Made by a program: the position numbers and the translations under genes. A DNA stretch of 17,099 bases. Source: an uncultured Selenomonadales bacterium. GTDB lineage: Bacteria > Bacillota > Negativicutes > Selenomonadales > Selenomonadaceae. How positions within the stretch are numbered: position 1 is the first letter of the stretch; each line of letters begins with the position of its first letter. Location: the NCBI GenBank assembly GCA_937901445.1, contig CALDHY010000073.1, positions 1 to 17,099 of the forward strand, in the 5' to 3' direction. A model generated the notes under the pieces. It searched no databases, was not told where the DNA came from, and worked only from the letters and a program-made list of their open reading frames with translations. Positions 8,221 to 15,060 of this stretch are shown here, piece by piece.

Positions 8221-8859
8221 TCATGAAAGAGTTGGAATGACTGCAATAGTGCCTGCGGGTTGTTCTTCATCTGATTCATCGCCTTCATCTAAGTTGCCGT
8301 CATCTGAATCGCCGTCCTCCGGATTTTCGCCATCCGGATTTCCATCATCTGAATTGCCGGAATTTTTCTTTAATCTGTAGTTATCAACCCAGCCCATTCG
8401 GTAATACTCGCCGTCCGCTTTGAAAAGAATTTTTGTTTTGGAGCCGCGTTTGGCAACAACGATAACATCTTCATCGCACGGAGCATTTCCGTTGAATGAA
8501 TTTGAAGTGCGCGTCCGATAAACATTTGTATCGCTTGTTAATTGGTCGGTTTCATTTTCAAAATCTGCGTAGCCTTGAAGTTCAGTCATTTTGAACCAAC
8601 GGTAAACGCGCTTTTTTGAATTGGAAGGCTTGTAACTGCCGTAAGCCCAGCCGTCAAATTGAATTTGTTTCACGAGTACCAAACTTTTTTCAGCCGGTAT
8701 CGTGCCCTTCTTTGTGCCGTTCGGCGAATCGTAAACGGCAACTTCAGTTTCTGCGAAAGTTAAGAGCGGCAATTTATCATTTACAATTTTTGCCTCTGCC
8801 GGAGTACAAATTAAAAACGTCAAAAACATTACCGCCAACAAATTTTTTAACACCATCAT
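8221..8859 (-). CDS. Secreted SH3-like protein with acidic Asp/Gly-rich tail
   Basis: A 212-residue protein. Residues 1-23 are a signal peptide whose DNA is identical to that of the neighbouring CsgG-like gene (8875-9471). Residues ~24-163 are a diverged paralogue of the SH3-like module of the two peptidase-type genes. It shares the opening KIVNDKLPL (against AIVTDKLPL), a VYRT motif, the DEDV-VVA stretch and a final Y-MGWV. Residues ~165-200 are a strongly acidic D/E/G/N-rich tail, followed by a short hydrophobic end (TIAVIPTLS). No catalytic domain is present. It may be a wall- or surface-binding protein; the tail could bind calcium or stay unstructured. AAAGGAGG at 8869-8876 lies nine bases before the ATG at 8859 and overlaps the stop codon of the previous gene, which indicates translational coupling. 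A second ATG at 8856 is also possible. Confidence 0.7.
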   Translation of the reverse strand: MMVLKNLLAVMFLTFLICTPAEAKIVNDKLPLLTFAETEVAVYDSPNGTKKGTIPAEKSLVLVKQIQFDGWAYGSYKPSNSKKRVYRWFKMTELQGYADFENETDQLTSDTNVYRTRTSNSFNGNAPCDEDVIVVAKRGSKTKILFKADGEYYRMGWVDNYRLKKNSGNSDDGNPDGENPEDGDSDDGNLDEGDESDEEQPAGTIAVIPTLS

Positions 8860-8873
8860 TTTTGCAAGCCTCC
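8807..8873 (-). repeat. 67-bp RBS + signal-peptide cassette, copy 1
   Basis: Identical by eye to 9419-9485 (offset 612). It runs from inside the ribosome binding site through the region coding for residues MMVLKNLLAVMFLTFLIC, then the two genes diverge completely. The mature proteins behind the two copies are unrelated (SH3-like and CsgG-like), so the cassette, not the gene, was duplicated or exchanged. Confidence 0.92.
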
Positions 8874-8874
8874 T

Positions 8875-9471
8875 TTAAGATTCAGGAAAATTTTTAATCA
8901 ACTTATCAACCGCATCAAAGGCGGCTTTTCTTATTGCATTGTGAACGCTGTTCATTGGAACTTTATTGTTGTCTAAAGTTTTTAAATCTTCAGCGTCAAG
9001 TTCAGAACGCTTGGAAACGCCTTCGCCTTTAACAACCGCAACAATTTCACCGGTTTTAACGTTCATCATACGAACAATCAGCACGGCTTGAATAGATTGA
9101 AATTTTTGCTTTTCAAATTTAGTTTCAAGCATAAAATTATCGTTGTCAGCTCTGTCAAAATTGCCGTAAATCAGATAATCAATATTGAACTGCTCGGCTA
9201 TTTTTCTTGCAGCACTTAAATAACTTTCCTCCGAATTGCGTCTTTGAGCATGAATTGTTTCTTTCAACGTTTCAAAATCCGTTACAATAAAATTACCGCC
9301 GGTAACCAAAGATTCAACAAGATAATCAGACGCCAGCTGTTGACTGATAGAAAAAGAATGAGTTCCCAAGTCCATAAACATAACTCTGGGCTTATCTGCC
9401 GCTTCAACATTCGGCGCGCAAATTAAAAACGTCAAAAACATTACCGCCAACAAATTTTTTAACACCATCAT
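8875..9471 (-). CDS. Secreted CsgG-like protein (1)
   Basis: A 198-residue protein with signal peptide (~1-24, cleavage near VEA-A). The mature part begins DKPRVMFMDLG and follows the CsgG-like layout: a first strand; a helix with a variable loop; FIVTDFETLKE, like the conserved 'f-x-v-v-d-r' element; a helix ending DYLIYGNF (~95-105); a long strand IVRMMNVKTGEIVAVVKGEG; and a C-terminal helix (VHNAIRKAAFDAVDKLI). CsgG of curli systems is an outer-membrane lipoprotein pore. Here no lipobox Cys follows the signal peptide and the long transmembrane hairpins are not obvious, so a soluble periplasmic assembly or scaffold role is more likely. Start ATG 9471 (or 9468) follows GGGAGG at 9481-9486. 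The stop TAA lies inside the ribosome binding site of the SH3 gene. It is the shortest of the CsgG-like set. Confidence 0.68.
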   Translation of the reverse strand: MMVLKNLLAVMFLTFLICAPNVEAADKPRVMFMDLGTHSFSISQQLASDYLVESLVTGGNFIVTDFETLKETIHAQRRNSEESYLSAARKIAEQFNIDYLIYGNFDRADNDNFMLETKFEKQKFQSIQAVLIVRMMNVKTGEIVAVVKGEGVSKRSELDAEDLKTLDNNKVPMNSVHNAIRKAAFDAVDKLIKNFPES

Positions 9472-9485
9472 TTTTGCAAGCCTCC
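9419..9485 (-). repeat. 67-bp RBS + signal-peptide cassette, copy 2
   Basis: Partner of 8807-8873. The match ends at 9485/9486, where GGAGG is flanked by G instead of A. Whether this copy or the other is ancestral cannot be told from the window. Confidence 0.92.
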
Positions 9486-9491
9486 CTAAGA

Positions 9492-10145
9492 TTAATTAAA
9501 AAAGTTTTCCGGCAAATTCTTGAGCAATTTTGCAACGGCATCATAGGCGGCTTTTTGTGCGGCGTTATGAACACTTTCTTGAGGAATTTTCGCCGTGCCG
9601 ACCGTTATGGAAATTGTATTGGTGCCGACCTTGACTTGTGAACTCTTAGAAATTCCCACGCCTTTAGCCATAGCAATAACCGGCATTTCTTTTTTGTCGT
9701 TTTGAACGTGCCCTATACGAATTGTTATCTTTGCCTTAATTTCGTACAACCTGCCGCCGCTGCCGTATTTCAGAACTTCCAAAATTCCGTCCTTGCCGGT
9801 AAGACTGCTGAAATTGCCGTAAATCAGATAATCCACGCCCAAAATTTTTGCAATTTCACGCGCGCGGCTCGGCGAAATAAGCCCCGCTTTTTGTAAATTT
9901 TTTTCGTTAAGTTGTTTTTCATAAAGTTCTCTGTCTATGACCATAAAGCGTCCATCTTCAGTTAAAGCTTCCAAAATATAATCAACAACCATTGCTCCAA
10001 CGTTTGCAGTATTCACTTCGGTTGCGTACGCGCCGCTAAATTCGCCCAAGTCCATAACCGCAACTTTAGGCTTATCCGCCGCCGCAACAAAATTTGAAAA
10101 CGCAACCGTAACCAAAAAAATTATCAAACAAATTTTTCTCAACAT
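9492..10145 (-). CDS. Secreted CsgG-like protein (2)
   Basis: A 217-residue protein from ATG 10145. A signal peptide (~1-22) is followed by ADKPKVAVMDLGEFSG, the usual opening of CsgG-like periplasmic domains. Later come FMVIDRELYEKQLNE, a helix REIAKILGVDYLIYGNF, a strand KAKITIRIGHVQND and the end helix VHNAAQKAAYDAVAKLL. The end helix closely resembles that of the next gene (8875-9471), so the two are paralogues. An in-frame GTG at 10154 would add three residues. I prefer ATG 10145 because GAGTG (10156-10152), which overlaps the upstream stop TGA (10157-10155), lies six bases before it, a coupled arrangement. The protein has no lipobox. It is probably periplasmic and may form hetero-oligomers with the other CsgG-like proteins; this is inference. 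Confidence 0.72.
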   Translation of the reverse strand: MLRKICLIIFLVTVAFSNFVAAADKPKVAVMDLGEFSGAYATEVNTANVGAMVVDYILEALTEDGRFMVIDRELYEKQLNEKNLQKAGLISPSRAREIAKILGVDYLIYGNFSSLTGKDGILEVLKYGSGGRLYEIKAKITIRIGHVQNDKKEMPVIAMAKGVGISKSSQVKVGTNTISITVGTAKIPQESVHNAAQKAAYDAVAKLLKNLPENFFN

Positions 10146-10154
10146 TTCAATCAC

Positions 10155-11030
10155 TCATTTCAATTCCAAAACTTTGGAATCCAAATCTGCAATAAGCGCG
10201 GCTACAATTTTATCTGCGGCTTTTTCCATTGCCTTATCATATAAAGCATTACTCATATTTGAATGCCCGAAACGGAAAAATCCGGTGTTGATAAGCCTGC
10301 TTTGACCTACGCCGGTAACTCGTTTGCTCCAAATAATTTCGCCGGTTTCAGCTTCTATCACGCGCAAATCACATTGAACGCCTATACCGTGCATTGTTAC
10401 AGAAACATTTCCAACATAACTTAACACGCCGAGCCCGTTTCCAAGAAGTCCGCCGGCTTGCGAACTTGCCATTTGCGCCAAACTGCTTACCGCGCCGGAA
10501 ATAAAATCTAAATCTTCACTAAGCCAATTACCCGTGCCAATATTTATAATTGTGCCGTGAATCAAATATTTGGCGTTATTATCCTTGCCAATTCCGCGCG
10601 TAATGTCAGGGTCGATAATTTGTCCGACGCGCGCGGTTGCGATTGTTTGCGCGCGGTTTTCGGCAAAATTTGCGCCTTCAAAAAAATCGTTGTAATCGTT
10701 ACTTTGTAAGGCGTCATTAAAAATTTTGCGCTCCAAAATTTTTTCGTTGTAAATTTGTACTTCCAAATCCGCGAGTACATATTTGGGCTTTTCATTTTCT
10801 TTTTCATTGAAATTAAATCTGTGAGTGTTTACGAGTTTTTCCAAAACCAAATCAGAAAGCGTTGCCGCCGGATATTCCTCGTCGCCGGTATCTTTTGTTA
10901 ATTTCATATAGCGAGTATCATTTGTAAATTTCATAAGTACGCAAGTTGGTTTATCGTCCGTTTCGGCATTGGCAAAATTGGGAATCGTTAAAAAAATTCC
11001 CGCCAACAAAGCCGCCAAAAATTTTTTCAT
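10155..11030 (-). CDS. Secreted CsgG-like protein (3) with Gly-rich hydrophobic insert
   Basis: A 291-residue protein. Signal peptide ~1-22 (cleavage near ANA-E). The mature part starts DDKPTCVLMKFTND. It carries KYLIHGTIINIG (~154-165), then a Ser/Gly/Ala-rich hydrophobic stretch at ~177-207 (ISGAVSSLAQ ... GGLLGNGLGVLSYVG), then the strand CDLRVIEAETGEIIWSKRVTGVG (~220-242) and a final helix DKAMEKAADKIVAALIADL. The DLRVID-x-x-TGEI-x-W segment is typical of CsgG-like proteins. The hydrophobic insert lies where CsgG-type proteins have membrane-inserting elements, so this is the best candidate in the set for membrane contact, though the match is by position only. Start ATG 11030 follows AAGGAGG (11040-11046) at nine bases, inside the end of the upstream gene. 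An upstream in-frame extension lacks a signal peptide at its start and is rejected. Confidence 0.7.
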   Translation of the reverse strand: MKKFLAALLAGIFLTIPNFANAETDDKPTCVLMKFTNDTRYMKLTKDTGDEEYPAATLSDLVLEKLVNTHRFNFNEKENEKPKYVLADLEVQIYNEKILERKIFNDALQSNDYNDFFEGANFAENRAQTIATARVGQIIDPDITRGIGKDNNAKYLIHGTIINIGTGNWLSEDLDFISGAVSSLAQMASSQAGGLLGNGLGVLSYVGNVSVTMHGIGVQCDLRVIEAETGEIIWSKRVTGVGQSRLINTGFFRFGHSNMSNALYDKAMEKAADKIVAALIADLDSKVLELK

Positions 11031-11034
11031 AATT

Positions 11035-11847
11035 TCAAGCCTCCTTAGATTTTTTGCGCTTGGTTTCATCTTTAACGCCTTTTGGAAGTTGCAATAAACT
11101 TTCTTCAGGCGCGGGCGAAAACTCGGCAATTTGTATGATGTAGTGCCTTACATATTCTGTACCGGCGGGCGTTTTATCCAAAGACGCGGAGGCGATTTTA
11201 AAAAGTTTATCGCCTTCAAAGTAATAACGGACAATTTCAACGTTGCCGCCGCCTAAATCTGCGCGATAATCTTCATAAAAATTGCCGTCGGGAAGTTCAC
11301 CCTGCGCGATGAATTTATATTCAGCCTGTTGAGAATTTTTATTTGAATTGGGCAGAATGGCGTTAATCAAACGTGACATATCAGCATCGCCGTAACTTTC
11401 ATTGTCCAAAATTTCGGCAATGTAATTTTTGTCATTGGCAACAACTCTGTTTCTGCGCGTGCCGACGTATTTCCATTTTCTTTCGCTTTCTTTGTTTTTA
11501 TATTTGGTAAAGAAAAAATCTTCGCCGTTTTTTGAGAGGCGGCACATATAAAGCTCTTTGCCGTCAACCTTGCCGCCAATTTCTTCATATTTGTTTTGCC
11601 CGTCAGCTGTAATAACGCCGCTTTTCGGCTTATTGGTAAGAAAATCATTTTCTTCAGCCGCAAGCCCGCTCTTGCCGTAAAGTTCGACGCGGTCTTTGTT
11701 GGTTACGCGCGGCGCGGGCGTGACGTTTGTATATTTTATGGTGTAGGAGTTGCTCAACAAAATTTCACGGTATGAATCAAGGCGCGACGCCTCAACGTGA
11801 AATGACACCGCAAAAATCAGCAGTGCCAAAATTAAAAATTTTTTCAT
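11035..11847 (-). CDS. Secreted protein of unknown function (paralogue pair A)
   Basis: A 270-residue protein that I do not recognise. Residues ~1-20 are a signal peptide (cleavage near VEA-S). The mature part opens RLDSYREILLSNSYTIKYTN, close in form to the opening of the next gene upstream (EKYREIFQSGNFYLEFKD). Both end with a strand pattern of the type YYFEGDKLFKIASA ... IIQIAEFSPAPEESLLQLPKG, which recalls the I-x-x-F-x-x-x-P-E-x-x-F-x-x-P signature of LolA/LppX-like half-barrel proteins. That resemblance is weak. The C-terminus is Lys-rich (KDETKRKKSKEA). Start ATG 11847 is nine bases from GGGGGA, which overlaps the upstream stop. The gene ends four bases before the next ATG (11030) and supplies that gene's ribosome binding site. 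It is presumably periplasmic. Confidence 0.65.
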   Translation of the reverse strand: MKKFLILALLIFAVSFHVEASRLDSYREILLSNSYTIKYTNVTPAPRVTNKDRVELYGKSGLAAEENDFLTNKPKSGVITADGQNKYEEIGGKVDGKELYMCRLSKNGEDFFFTKYKNKESERKWKYVGTRRNRVVANDKNYIAEILDNESYGDADMSRLINAILPNSNKNSQQAEYKFIAQGELPDGNFYEDYRADLGGGNVEIVRYYFEGDKLFKIASASLDKTPAGTEYVRHYIIQIAEFSPAPEESLLQLPKGVKDETKRKKSKEA

Positions 11848-11852
11848 AGCGT

Positions 11853-12692
11853 TTATTCCCCCTTATTTAAAATTTCTTGCATAGTGCCGGCAGATTGTGA
11901 TTGTTCCAAAAGGTCAGCCATATCGCCCATTCTCGGCGCGTAGCATTGAATATTTTTTTCATCAACGCTGAAAGTGCCTTCCGGCGTTTCAGATTGAATC
12001 TTGACTATTTCCAAAACGTTCAAATCGTATTCGTTGCCGTTCCTGCTGATATATCTTTTGGCGCGTACAAGTTCGCCTTCAGCGTAAGCCAATTCGTAAT
12101 AAAGCACGCCGGAATTTTTCGCGCCGTTGAGTTCACAAGCGTACAAATCGCACTCGCACTCAATATCTTTGCCATTTACTTTAAAAATTTTTTTGTAACT
12201 TTCTTGAAAAGTCGGCGCGGGTATTTTTGAATTTTTTAATTTGAAAGGAGCGTCATCCCAGAGAAAAACCGCCAATTCGTCCGGCAGTGCCAATTTTTGC
12301 GGGATTTTATCCCAGCCGCTGCGCGGATTTATACTTTCAGAATTAATGTCTTTTGCGGCGCAGTAATTGGCTTGATTTTTGCCGATGAACTGAAAATATA
12401 TTCCGTCCTTGTACATAATTTCCGGATTTTTGTTTTCTTTGCCGCCAAAAATTGCGCCGAGCGGATTCAGCCAAACCATATTGCCGCGCTCATATTTGTA
12501 ACTCATTCGCTCCTTACGAACGCCATTTTCAGCCGTCAAGATACGCTCGCCCCATTTGTCTTTGAACTCAAGATAGAAATTGCCGGATTGAAAAATTTCA
12601 CGGTACTTTTCAGCCGCCGGTTGTTCAGCGTTCGCCGCGCCGAAATTCAAAATACCGAAAAGCAATGCCGCCGTTAAAAATAACTTTTTCAT
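11853..12692 (-). CDS. Secreted protein of unknown function (paralogue pair B)
   Basis: A 279-residue protein that I do not recognise. Residues ~1-22 are a signal peptide (cleavage near ANA-E). The body is rich in beta-strand and charged residues. It contains four Cys, three of them in IECECDLYAC plus one near NYCAAKD, which could form disulfides in the periplasm. The C-terminal part YELAYAEGELVRAKRYI ... VLEIVKIQSETPEGTFSV parallels the end of the neighbouring gene 11035-11847. The two are therefore probably diverged duplicates with a possible LolA/LppX-like fold (weak inference). Start ATG 12692 is preceded by GGGGGA at a long spacing of about 12 bases. The stop of the gene before it (TAA 12695-12697) lies two bases upstream, which suggests coupling. 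Confidence 0.62.
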   Translation of the reverse strand: MKKLFLTAALLFGILNFGAANAEQPAAEKYREIFQSGNFYLEFKDKWGERILTAENGVRKERMSYKYERGNMVWLNPLGAIFGGKENKNPEIMYKDGIYFQFIGKNQANYCAAKDINSESINPRSGWDKIPQKLALPDELAVFLWDDAPFKLKNSKIPAPTFQESYKKIFKVNGKDIECECDLYACELNGAKNSGVLYYELAYAEGELVRAKRYISRNGNEYDLNVLEIVKIQSETPEGTFSVDEKNIQCYAPRMGDMADLLEQSQSAGTMQEILNKGE

Positions 12693-12694
12693 AA

Positions 12695-13498
12695 TTAAAA
12701 TCTTTCCCCCTCTGCTGTACCGTCTAACTCTGCCAAAAGACCATATTTTTTATTTTTAATTGCATCTGAAATAGCTTTCTTTATTGCATTTTCAACTTGG
12801 TCAACACGAACTTTTTTACCGCCGATTTCAACTTCGTATGTGGCTAAACTTACCGAAGTATCTTCTTGAGGAGTTGGATTATCACTCGAATCTGAATTGT
12901 CAGCTTCGTAAACTTCCTGCTCTTTTGCGTCAATCTTTAATTTTGCGTTGTATATTGCGGATGATCCGCGTCCGTCAACAGAAAGAACAATTTCTCCGGT
13001 TTCAACATTGACGAATCTGAAAATAACATCTGCTACAACTGTAAATTTTGAAACGCCTACATTACCGGAAATTTTTATAGGTCCCTCTCCTTTCAAGGTT
13101 CCACCGCTCTCTTTTGCACTAAGCTGTGTAAGACTTCCCAATATCAAGTAATGAGCCGCTTTCTGTTTGCCTGTTTGCGGAGCGTCTGAAGTATCTACCA
13201 TTCCGCTTTGAGTGTAAGTATGTTCATTTGCAATTTGAAGTGAATCCTCACGTTCAACAAGGATAAATCTGTGAGTTTTTTCTAATGATTTAATAAGAAA
13301 TTCTGACACTCTTGAAGTATCGCCAATATTCCCATTTTGAGCGAGTATTTCATTTATTTCTTTTGAGAGTGCCACCTTATTTTTAATTTTCATAACTGCA
13401 ACATTTGGTTTGTCATTTAACGTTGGATAAGCTTGTACTGAAGTTGCAGAAAAAATCGTACACAACACCAGCAACAACGGGATTAAAAATTTTTTCAT
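12695..13498 (-). CDS. Secreted CsgG-like protein (4) with acidic insert
   Basis: A 267-residue protein. Signal peptide ~1-23 (cleavage near VQA-Y). The mature sequence starts NDKPNVAVMKIKNKV and continues with RFILVERED (~77-85), HYLILGSLTQLS (~115-126), and VVADVIFRFVNVETGEIVLSVDGRG, the clearest CsgG-like strand of the set. An acidic, Ser-rich, presumably disordered insert (~198-213) precedes a C-terminal strand and the helix VENAIKKAISDAIKN. The DKPxVAVM opening is shared with the CsgG-like proteins at 8875, 9492 and 10155. There is no lipobox, so it is probably periplasmic. Start ATG 13498 is well placed behind AAAGGAGT. It is second in the transcription order, just after the FlgT-like gene, and 13 bases separate the two. 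Confidence 0.75.
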   Translation of the reverse strand: MKKFLIPLLLVLCTIFSATSVQAYPTLNDKPNVAVMKIKNKVALSKEINEILAQNGNIGDTSRVSEFLIKSLEKTHRFILVEREDSLQIANEHTYTQSGMVDTSDAPQTGKQKAAHYLILGSLTQLSAKESGGTLKGEGPIKISGNVGVSKFTVVADVIFRFVNVETGEIVLSVDGRGSSAIYNAKLKIDAKEQEVYEADNSDSSDNPTPQEDTSVSLATYEVEIGGKKVRVDQVENAIKKAISDAIKNKKYGLLAELDGTAEGERF

Positions 13499-13511
13499 GG
13501 TAAATACTCCT

Positions 13512-14609
13512 TTACATAACTTTTAACTTGCAAGCACTGTTGGTAATTTCTTCAACATTAATTTTTAATTTGGTACGCCCTCTTAAAGCCGTAACAATGG
13601 TATTTGGTTTTTGTGAAGACTCCACCGAAAGTACCGCCGATGTTTCTTTTTGTTCACGAATATAAACGCTGTCAACAATACCGAGCGAGCGCAAGTCATT
13701 AATAATTTGCTGAAGTTTTGAATTGTTTGTAGCCGTGATTGTAAAGTTAATGCTCTGCGTAGCTTTTGCACTGAATTTTTTAAAAGTTTCAGCCAATTTT
13801 TCAGCGGCGGCGGCAGAAACATTACGTAAACTTTCATCTTTGGCGCGTTCTTCAGTAATTCCGACGGCTGAACCGTCCGCAATAAAAGTGCCGACAATTT
13901 CGCCGGTATCGTACTTGAGAACCTCAACTTTCAAGGTAGATTTGAAATTCTTAAGATTGGTTTCTTTCATACCATCATAAGTTGGAACTAAAACCGGATT
14001 CTTAAGATTTTTGCACTTGCCGAGTACCAAATAATCAGCGGCGTTATCGTTGCGACCTTGAAAAGTACCGTTATTGGCTAAATGATTCAAGAACTTAGCG
14101 TCATTCAAGGCGGCAACCATTGAGCTGTTTAAAATGTGCGAAAAATTCATACCGATGAGTTTTTCATTGAGGAAACCTTCAGCAATTTCATAGCGCGCAG
14201 TTTTACCGTCTGAAATATCAAAAACCAATACCGCAATGCGCGGATCGTTGAGTTGCATCAGCATTGTAATTTCATCAATCAGTTTGCCGTCAGGCGTCGT
14301 GTCAACGTCAATTTTGGCTTGAACTCGGTACAAAGAATCGCTAATTTTTTCTTCAGCAAGAATCTGAATATTTTTGATATAGCCGTTGGATTTTTTGAAA
14401 ACTTCGTCCAGCTGAATCTTTAAATCTTGCATAAGCGTCCGTGAATCAATGTAAGTACCTACAACTTGTTCAACCGCCAGTCTTGAGGCGTCGCGCAGAG
14501 CCTCATTTTTATCCGCCCCCATTCCAACCACGGTTACTTCTTGCGCCGCAACATTGCCAAATGAAATACAGCAAAACGCAACCGCCGTTGATAAAATTTT
14601 TTTGAACAA
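13512..14609 (-). CDS. FlgT-like secreted protein with CsgG-like middle domain; TTG start
   Basis: A 365-residue protein. Signal peptide ~1-22 (cleavage near VAA-Q). Residues ~23-103 resemble the FlgT N-terminal/LPP20-type domain: EVTVVGMG, a helix with ASRLAVEQVVGTYIDS, and a long amphipathic run to YIKNIQILAEEKI then YRVQAKIDV. Residues ~122-280 resemble a CsgG-like domain (DPRIAVLVFD, ADYLVLGKC, LKVEVLKYDTGEIVG, AAAEKLAETF). A small C-terminal alpha/beta domain follows (~286-365). FlgT is an outer-membrane-associated flagellar basal-body ring component in Vibrio, but no flagellar genes are visible here, so the fold may have another assembly role. I choose TTG 14609 because GGGGGTGA lies five bases upstream and the signal peptide starts there (MFKKIL). 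A longer reading from TTG 14639 would place that ribosome binding site inside the gene. It is the first gene after the promoter at 14673-14703. Confidence 0.72.
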   Translation of the reverse strand: MFKKILSTAVAFCCISFGNVAAQEVTVVGMGADKNEALRDASRLAVEQVVGTYIDSRTLMQDLKIQLDEVFKKSNGYIKNIQILAEEKISDSLYRVQAKIDVDTTPDGKLIDEITMLMQLNDPRIAVLVFDISDGKTARYEIAEGFLNEKLIGMNFSHILNSSMVAALNDAKFLNHLANNGTFQGRNDNAADYLVLGKCKNLKNPVLVPTYDGMKETNLKNFKSTLKVEVLKYDTGEIVGTFIADGSAVGITEERAKDESLRNVSAAAAEKLAETFKKFSAKATQSINFTITATNNSKLQQIINDLRSLGIVDSVYIREQKETSAVLSVESSQKPNTIVTALRGRTKLKINVEEITNSACKLKVM

Positions 14610-14672
14610 AATTATCACCCCCAAAAATTTAAAAACCAATCCTTAACACGGCAACTCTTCTATACAAAAACT

Positions 14673-14703
14673 ATTATACCCCCCCCCGTTTTACTTTTGT
14701 CAA
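14673..14703 (-). promoter_or_regulatory. Promoter of the surface-protein locus with a G9 tract in the spacer
   Basis: On the minus strand a perfect -35 box TTGACA (14703-14698) and a perfect -10 box TATAAT (14678-14673) are separated by 19 bases: AAAGTAAAAC followed by nine G (14687-14679). Sigma-70 promoters work best at about 17 bp, so loss of two G would give the ideal spacing. Homopolymer G/C tracts in promoter spacers are a known slipped-strand phase-variation device, for example in Neisseria outer-membrane protein genes. The predicted RNA start near 14666 leaves a leader of about 57 bases before the TTG start of the FlgT-like gene. Confidence 0.82.
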
Positions 14704-14708
14704 GGTAT

Positions 14709-14736
14709 AGTTCACATTTTTATACTAAAAAGTTCA
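14709..14736. promoter_or_regulatory. Paired AGTTCA direct repeats upstream of the promoter
   Basis: AGTTCA occurs at 14709-14714 and 14731-14736, 22 bp (two helical turns) apart, immediately upstream of the -35 box of the minus-strand promoter. The position and phasing would suit an activator or repressor that binds one face of the DNA. Short hexamers recur by chance in AT-rich DNA, so this is only a candidate. Confidence 0.3.
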
Positions 14737-14827
14737 TTACATTGAGTGCGCGAAAAAAAATATCGGCGTGCGGGGATTTAGCTTGATTCATAAAAACAAA
14801 ACGTTAAACCTTAAAAGTTTGAGTAAT

Positions 14828-15030
14828 TCAGTATTCGCAAACAAAAACATCACCGTCTGTTATATTTTTATTCGGTTGTTCAAACGCTCCGCGCGTTGTT
14901 CGGTACATCAGCGGCAATGAAACTACAACCGCCGAGGTAACCGTCGCTTGCCAAAAAATAAAATCAGAAAAAATCCTGCGACCGCCGGCGGCAAAACCAT
15001 TGGCAAAGCGGTCGCGCCGCGCCTGCCCAT
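14828..15030 (-). pseudogene. modB: Decayed fragment of a molybdate ABC transporter permease gene
   Basis: Two blocks of the ModB inner-membrane permease are readable in different frames on the minus strand. From 15003 the frame reads LPMVLPPAVAGFFLILFFG, matching the conserved 'LPLVLPPTVxGFxLLxLFG' region. From about 14953 a different frame reads WQATVTSAVVVSLPLMYRT and then TRGAFEQPNKNI, matching the 'PLMYRTARAAFE' segment next to the ABC-contact loop. The residues normally between these blocks are missing, so a deletion with a frameshift joins them. After NKNI the similarity stops, and a stop codon follows at 14828-14830. No start, ribosome binding site, modA or modC is present. It is a relic, not a working gene. 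Confidence 0.75.
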
Positions 15031-15060
15031 ACCGCCCGCCGCCGCGGAAGTAATTTGGAG

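Noticed and set aside
10155..11129. Longer reading of the third CsgG-like gene
   Set aside because: It overlaps the upstream gene by about 95 bases and buries the signal peptide; ATG 11030 has AAGGAGG at nine bases.
13512..14639. Start of the FlgT-like gene at TTG 14639
   Set aside because: GGGGGTGA lies five bases before TTG 14609, where the signal peptide begins; nothing comparable precedes 14639.
14697..14726. Plus-strand promoter TTGTCA-18-TATACT
   Set aside because: The boxes are fair, but no gene follows on the plus strand for about 1 kb; it may be chance in AT-rich DNA.
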